Part shown: positions 4,537 through 8,194 of the stretch, in pieces
Layout: every line of letters begins with the position of its first letter
How positions within the stretch are numbered: position 1 is the stretch's first letter
Assembly: GCA_036507695.1 (NCBI GenBank)
Contig: DATCIR010000114.1
Location: 1-8,194 of the forward strand
Direction: 5' to 3'
DNA length: 8,194 bases
Source of the DNA: JAKEGK01 sp036507695
Lineage (GTDB): Bacteria; Pseudomonadota; Gammaproteobacteria; SZUA-152
Notes under the pieces: generated by a model
Databases searched by the model: none
What the model was told of the DNA's origin: nothing
Seen by the model: the letters and a program-made list of their open reading frames with translations, nothing else
Position numbers and translations under genes: made by a program

Positions 4537-6678
4537 CTAACGCCGCCAGCGGTGAAACCGATCCAGCCAGCCGAGCACACGTTCCGGTTTGTGCGATTTT
4601 TTCCACACGCCGGCCGCATATTTGTTGGCTTCGGTCAAAGTGGGGTAGATATGAATGGTGCCGAGGATTTTTTCCAATCCCAAGCCGTGGGTCATGGCGG
4701 TGACGAACTCGGCGATTAAGTCCCCGGCATGATGACCGACAATGGTTGCCCCGAGAATTTTGTCCGCGCCCGGAACGGTGAGCACCTTCACCAGGCCATG
4801 ACCCTCCTCATCAACAATCGCCCGGTCCAGATCTTCGATGCCATAGCGGGTTACTTCATAGGGAATGCCTCTCGCCTTGGCGTCGATTTCATTTAATCCG
4901 ACACGGGCGACCTCCGGATCCGTATAAGTTGCCCAGGGAACCACCGAATAATTCACTTTGAATTTTTTGAACGGCTTGAATAACGCATTCACCGCCGCAT
5001 ACCACGCCTGGTGTGACGCCATATGGGTAAACTGATAGGGCCCGGCCACATCACCACAGGCGTAAATATTGGGATAGTTGGTCCGCAGGAATTCATCGGT
5101 CTCGATGTTGCCTTGCACCGAGGTATGGATGTTGAGCCCTTCGATGCCGAATCCTTCAATATTGGGCTTGCGTCCCAGAGCAACCAGAATCTCGTCGAAC
5201 TCAATCGAAGCCGACCGGCCGTCGTGTTCGCAAACCAGATATTTTTTCTGCGCGTTCACCACCACCCGTTTGGCGGTGAAATTGGCCAGCACACGAATGC
5301 CATCCTTGCGGAAACTTTCGAATACATGCAGGGAGACATCATTGTCTTCGCGGTTCAGCAACCGGGTATTGCGTTCCACGATAGTCACCTGGGTGCCGAG
5401 CCGCTGAAAACACTGCGCCAATTCGCAACCAACCGCACCGCCACCCAGCACAATCATTTTTTTTGGCTGGGTACGCAGATTCCAGACCGTGTCGGAAGTC
5501 AGGTAGTCCACCATATCCAGGCCATTGATATCCGGTATAACGGGCCTGGCGCCGGTGGCAATCACAATGTTCTGGGTAATCAGGGAACGCCCGTTCACAC
5601 GCACTTCGTAGGGTGTGATGATGCGCGCTTCGCCCTTGATGCATTCCACACCCAGCTTGGCATAACGCTCCGCCGAATCATGCGGCTCAATTTTTTTAAT
5701 AACCCGCTGCACACGCTCCATGACCTCGGCAAAGTCGAACTCAATGTTCGCTTTTTTAAAACCAAAATCCCTGGCGCGCCTGGCATAGTTTAAAATCCTG
5801 GCCGATCGAATCAGCGCCTTACTGGGAACGCAGCCGGTATTCAAACAGTCACCGCCCATCTTGTGTTTTTCGATCAAGGCGACTTTCGCCTTGAGGGCTG
5901 ATGCGATGTACGCCGTTACCAGGCCGGCGGATCCGGCGCCGATGACCACCATGTTGTAGTCAAAGCGGCGCGGTTTCAGAAAATGCCGTAAATACTTTCT
6001 CACCTGTAGCATCTTCACTAATTTTTTCGCCAACAGGGGAAACAGGCCCAGCAATACAAACGACGCCAGGAGCGCCGGGGATAAGATTCCCTGCAAGGAA
6101 TTGATCGCGGCGATTTGTGAACCGGCGTTCACATACACAAGTGTACCGGGGAGCATGCCAATCTGGCTGACCACAAAGAATTGCAGTGTTCTAATGGGTG
6201 TAACACCCATCAAAAGATTAATCATAAAAAACGGGAACAGCGGGATCATGCGCAAGGTAAACAAATAAAAGGCGCCATCCTTGCGTATGCCGTCGTTGAT
6301 CGAAACCAGTTTGTCCTGAAATTTGTTCTGGATATAGTTGCGCAACAAAAAGCGTGAGAACAAAAACGCCAGCGTCGCGCCAATAGTGCTGGCGAAGGAC
6401 ACGACTAGGGTACCCGTGCCAATACCAAAGATCGCGCCGGCTGCCAGCGTCATGATCGCCGCGCCCGGCAAGGACAGCGCGGTCACGGCGACATAGACGC
6501 CAAAAAATACGCCTATAGTGAGTAGCTGGTTCTTATGGTAGAACTTGATAAAATCGTATTGCTGGGATTTCAAATAATCAAGCGTAAAGTACTGTCCCAG
6601 ATCGAAAATAAAATAAACGGTAACCAGAGACGCTAACACGCCGAACAGCAGCAAACGGCCCGCGATTTTTTTAAACAT
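4537..6678 (-). CDS. VTT (DedA/TVP38-like) membrane domain fused to FAD-dependent disulfide reductase
   Basis: A 713-residue two-part protein. Residues 1 to about 225 form a membrane domain of the SNARE-associated/TVP38-TMEM64 (VTT) family: SLPGAAIMTLAAGAIFG, then a Gly-rich helix and FLFSRF, then RMIPLFPFFMINLLMG and IGMLPGT, the paired re-entrant-loop signatures. Residues about 240-713 are a class I pyridine nucleotide-disulfide oxidoreductase like mercuric reductase and dihydrolipoamide dehydrogenase. It has a FAD-binding GAGSAG (247-252), redox-active cysteines in GGDCLNTGC (Cys278 and Cys283), ATGA (374-377), an NAD(P)H-binding GGGAVG (412-417) and a second FAD motif CGDV (541-544). The usual C-terminal His-Pro motif reads Tyr-Pro-Thr (IHIYPTLTE), as often found in MerA-like members. 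There is no N-terminal HMA domain and no C-terminal vicinal Cys pair, so it is not a typical mercuric reductase. The substrate is unknown; a membrane-linked quinone, thiol or metal reduction is inferred. The ATG at 6678 has AAGGA with a 7-base spacer; a frame extension to 6717 lacks this. Confidence 0.93.
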   Translation of the reverse strand: MFKKIAGRLLLFGVLASLVTVYFIFDLGQYFTLDYLKSQQYDFIKFYHKNQLLTIGVFFGVYVAVTALSLPGAAIMTLAAGAIFGIGTGTLVVSFASTIGATLAFLFSRFLLRNYIQNKFQDKLVSINDGIRKDGAFYLFTLRMIPLFPFFMINLLMGVTPIRTLQFFVVSQIGMLPGTLVYVNAGSQIAAINSLQGILSPALLASFVLLGLFPLLAKKLVKMLQVRKYLRHFLKPRRFDYNMVVIGAGSAGLVTAYIASALKAKVALIEKHKMGGDCLNTGCVPSKALIRSARILNYARRARDFGFKKANIEFDFAEVMERVQRVIKKIEPHDSAERYAKLGVECIKGEARIITPYEVRVNGRSLITQNIVIATGARPVIPDINGLDMVDYLTSDTVWNLRTQPKKMIVLGGGAVGCELAQCFQRLGTQVTIVERNTRLLNREDNDVSLHVFESFRKDGIRVLANFTAKRVVVNAQKKYLVCEHDGRSASIEFDEILVALGRKPNIEGFGIEGLNIHTSVQGNIETDEFLRTNYPNIYACGDVAGPYQFTHMASHQAWYAAVNALFKPFKKFKVNYSVVPWATYTDPEVARVGLNEIDAKARGIPYEVTRYGIEDLDRAIVDEEGHGLVKVLTVPGADKILGATIVGHHAGDLIAEFVTAMTHGLGLEKILGTIHIYPTLTEANKYAAGVWKKSHKPERVLGWLDRFHRWRR

Positions 6679-6934
6679 GTAAAAATCCTTATTTCGAAAT
6701 GATTTCAATACGGCCAACTTGCCACTGCCGGCTGGTCTATAAAATAAACCCAGGCGCCGCTGATTCTTAGAACATATCGGAAAGAATTTATTTGTGCTTA
6801 AAAAACCTGATACTCCCGGCTTTCCACAGGGGAATCGTTTTTAATCGCTTATAGTTAATTGTTGTTGGCGCTAGCACTTTGAATTATGTCACAATATTCA
6901 ACCTTCACAACCTTAACCCATCAGGGAGCGCCAC
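6679..6934. promoter_or_regulatory. Divergent intergenic region, promoters for both flanking genes
   Basis: This 256-base gap separates the minus-strand VTT-reductase and the plus-strand 101-residue gene and must carry promoters for both. The VTT-reductase Shine-Dalgarno AAGGA lies at 6686-6690 (minus strand). For the plus-strand gene, TTGTTG (6862-6867) is a possible -35 with a poor -10 17 bases on (TATGTC). TTGAAT and ATTCAA (6879-6884 and 6896-6901) form an inverted repeat with an 11-base spacer, about 35 bases before the ATG, a possible operator. No certain promoter can be named. Confidence 0.4.
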
Positions 6935-7240
6935 ATGGCTTCGGAACACTCATCTTCCAGCCTTACCAAGGAACAGCGCATATTGCGCATGTGCCGCCAG
7001 GTATTAACGGATATCGCGAAAGACACGGTGACACCCCAGGGCATGAAACATCCTTTATCATCATCCACGATCCAGGGTATTCGCGATTGCCTGCAATTGA
7101 TCGCGTCGCGTGAAGCGGAAATCCTCGCCGAACAGGACCGGCCTTCCACGGCAAAACCTCACTTCATCGATGAACCGCAAAAAAATGTGGTGGTGGAGCT
7201 AAGCCCGAAAAAGCCCAAAGACAATACTCCGGACGAATAA
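6935..7240 (+). CDS. Conserved-looking hypothetical protein, 101 residues
   Basis: A small soluble protein with no signal peptide or membrane segment. Residues about 9-65 are predicted helical (SLTKEQRILRMCRQVLTDIA, then KDTVTPQGMKHPLS, then STIQGIRDCLQLIASREAEI) and are the part that looks conserved. I recall similar short proteins in pseudomonad-type gammaproteobacteria, with the same TPxGxxHPLS centre and a helix ending in an AREAE-like stretch, but no function. The C-terminal third is charged, Pro/Lys-rich and probably disordered. AGGGAG at 6923-6928 with a 6-base spacer is a strong Shine-Dalgarno site and fixes the ATG. It is divergent from the VTT-reductase and convergent with the J-domain gene (17 bases between stops), so it is a single-gene unit. 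No terminator is evident in the short gap. Confidence 0.85.
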   Translation: MASEHSSSSLTKEQRILRMCRQVLTDIAKDTVTPQGMKHPLSSSTIQGIRDCLQLIASREAEILAEQDRPSTAKPHFIDEPQKNVVVELSPKKPKDNTPDE

Positions 7241-7257
7241 TCCCCGTTCGCGGTGCA

Positions 7258-8016
7258 TCACGTCTTATTCAACAATACGTCTTTGGCCAGATTAATCCTG
7301 GCCGCCAGGTACGTCGAGCCGCCATGGTCCGGATGCAGCTTTTGCATTAAACGCCGATGGGCTTGGATAATATCCTGTTCTGAGGCTCCCGCATTTAATC
7401 CGAGAATTTCATAGGCTTCCTGCTTAGTCATTTTTACGCTGCCGGCGGGTGATTGCGCTTGCTGTTCGCCTTCATAACGCGCTTCACAGGCTGCCTGGTC
7501 ACGCCAGCCGGCGTGATGCCGGTCCAGGTAAGCGATCAACAAGGCCTGCGAGTCCTGGTCATGCTGGCACTCGCCGAGTAAGGCCAACAGTTGCGGTAGC
7601 GTAAGGTTGCGCAGGCGTTGTCCCTGGAATTGCCCAAGCAATATTTCGCCATCCATATCGCCGCTAGCGTGATTCAGCGTCATGCGCAGCCAGGCGGCTT
7701 GCACCGTGGAGGCCTGAGCCGGCGCAGCACTGGACGCCCCTGGCTGGCGGGCTTGATAACGGCGATACCAGCTCCGCAGCAAGGGCACGTAACGCAATAG
7801 AGGGAGAAAGCGATAAATAACGGGCAGGGCGGCCGCCGCCAGCGCGAATATCCAGTGCAACCGGCCGGTTGCCAACAAAAACAGGAACAGCGCGCCTGCC
7901 ACCATCAACAGCAGCCAGCGGCCGAGCTTTTTCAAATCCTGGGTGGATTGCCGGGCAAAGGCGCGCAGTATCAACAACAACACTATAATCGCGGCCAGAA
8001 TGATCAGGATACGCAC
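7258..8016 (-). CDS. Membrane-anchored protein with C-terminal J domain (DnaJ-like)
   Basis: 252 residues. The N-terminus has a hydrophobic segment (about 2-19), then QSTQDLKKLGR, then two more close hydrophobic stretches (about 34-50 and 54-70), followed by a basic RYVPLLRSWYRRYQAR. A Pro/Ala/Ser linker (about 91-106) leads to a helical middle domain (about 107-175) with LTLPQLLALLGECQ. The J domain is at the C-terminus (about 196-252): MTKQEAYEILGL, helix II, and the HPD motif at 228-230 needed to stimulate DnaK ATPase, then the shortened helix III ending ARINLAKDVLL, as in Pam18/TIM14-type J proteins. It is inferred to recruit DnaK to the membrane face. The client is unknown. The start is GTG at 8016, preceded by GAGG with a 6-base spacer. 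It follows the truncated upstream gene by 14 bases, so they are probably cotranscribed. Length and layout are usual for this J-protein group in gammaproteobacteria. Confidence 0.92.
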   Translation of the reverse strand: MRILIILAAIIVLLLILRAFARQSTQDLKKLGRWLLLMVAGALFLFLLATGRLHWIFALAAAALPVIYRFLPLLRYVPLLRSWYRRYQARQPGASSAAPAQASTVQAAWLRMTLNHASGDMDGEILLGQFQGQRLRNLTLPQLLALLGECQHDQDSQALLIAYLDRHHAGWRDQAACEARYEGEQQAQSPAGSVKMTKQEAYEILGLNAGASEQDIIQAHRRLMQKLHPDHGGSTYLAARINLAKDVLLNKT

Positions 8017-8030
8017 CGCTTACCTCATTA

Positions 8031-8194
8031 TCATGGCTTGCGTTGAGTTAATTGCAAAACAACCTTGCCCTGGCGCTGGTTATAGTTTTCCAAGGCCTTG
8101 CGTCCTCCCGCCGCATACACCGCCACCGCGCCCAACAGTTGTTTCAATTGCTGGGCGCTGTTACTGTCAAACGGGCAATAGGCGCCACGCGTTA
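8031..8194 (-). CDS. Unidentified protein, C-terminal part (cut by window edge)
   Basis: The last 53 codons of a minus-strand gene that enters from beyond the right edge, ending TGA at 8031-8033. The visible part reads TRGAYCPFDSNSAQQLKQLL, GAVAVYAAGG and RKALENYNQRQG, then a strand-like KVVLQLTQ and RKP. Codon use is typical of the neighbours and no stop interrupts the frame, so it is a real coding end. I do not recognise the family. The helix-rich segment with the ALENY turn and the final beta strand suggest a globular soluble domain. It is 14 bases upstream of the J-domain gene on the same strand and likely shares its transcript, so its identity would be the best clue to the J-protein's client. 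Confidence 0.75.
   Translation of the reverse strand, partial: TRGAYCPFDSNSAQQLKQLLGAVAVYAAGGRKALENYNQRQGKVVLQLTQRKP

Noticed and set aside
5023..5793. 256-residue plus-strand frame
   Set aside because: It is inside the FAD reductase part of the VTT fusion, antisense to clear motifs, so it is a shadow.
4537..6678. Mercuric reductase (merA) as the name of the reductase
   Set aside because: It lacks the N-terminal HMA domain and the C-terminal vicinal Cys pair, and no other mer gene is nearby.
1..8194. CRISPR array, transposon, integron or defence island
   Set aside because: No repeat-spacer arrays, transposase or integrase motifs, or defence-gene domains were seen on either strand.

Overview
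The window looks like a chromosomal stretch from a gammaproteobacterium. GC content is moderate, the genes are typical free-living housekeeping or envelope genes, the secreted rotamase is of the Mip/FkpA type, and a palindromic intergenic repeat of a kind scattered in many beta- and gammaproteobacterial genomes lies at the left edge. I cannot name a genus. No rRNA, tRNA, CRISPR array, transposase or phage gene was seen.

Layout, left to right: a REP-like hairpin repeat (about 32-61); a minus-strand PrcB-domain lipoprotein (196-729); a 660-base stretch without a normal-sized gene that holds two overlapping minus-strand small frames, one of them probably a remnant (828-1209); a plus-strand secreted FKBP-type peptidyl-prolyl isomerase with its own promoter region, Shine-Dalgarno sequence and strong terminator (1237-2171); a candidate 42-residue Cys/Trp-rich plus-strand microprotein (2256-2384); a minus-strand GGDEF-EAL protein with both active sites degraded (2377-3756); a gene-poor region of about 780 bases with a short repeat cluster and a candidate 53-residue plus-strand small ORF (3757-4536); a minus-strand fusion of a DedA/TVP38-like (VTT) membrane domain to a MerA/Lpd-like FAD disulfide reductase (4537-6678); a divergent intergenic region; a plus-strand 101-residue conserved-looking hypothetical protein (6935-7240); and, converging on it, a membrane-anchored C-terminal J-domain protein (7258-8016) that sits 14 bases behind the 3' end of another minus-strand gene cut by the window edge (8031-8194).

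The genes do not form one pathway. A loose theme is envelope and protein quality: a periplasmic folding catalyst, a lipoprotein with a protease-partner fold, a membrane redox enzyme and a membrane J-protein. The only clear operon is the truncated gene plus the J-domain gene. No self-evident new multi-gene system is present. The best leads are the catalytically dead GGDEF-EAL protein (probable c-di-GMP reader or adaptor), the membrane-tethered flavin reductase, and three candidate small proteins.

Several start sites are moved inward from the longest reading frame because of Shine-Dalgarno or signal-peptide evidence: FKBP GTG at 1391, VTT-reductase ATG at 6678, GGDEF-EAL ATG at 3756, PrcB-like ATG at 729.
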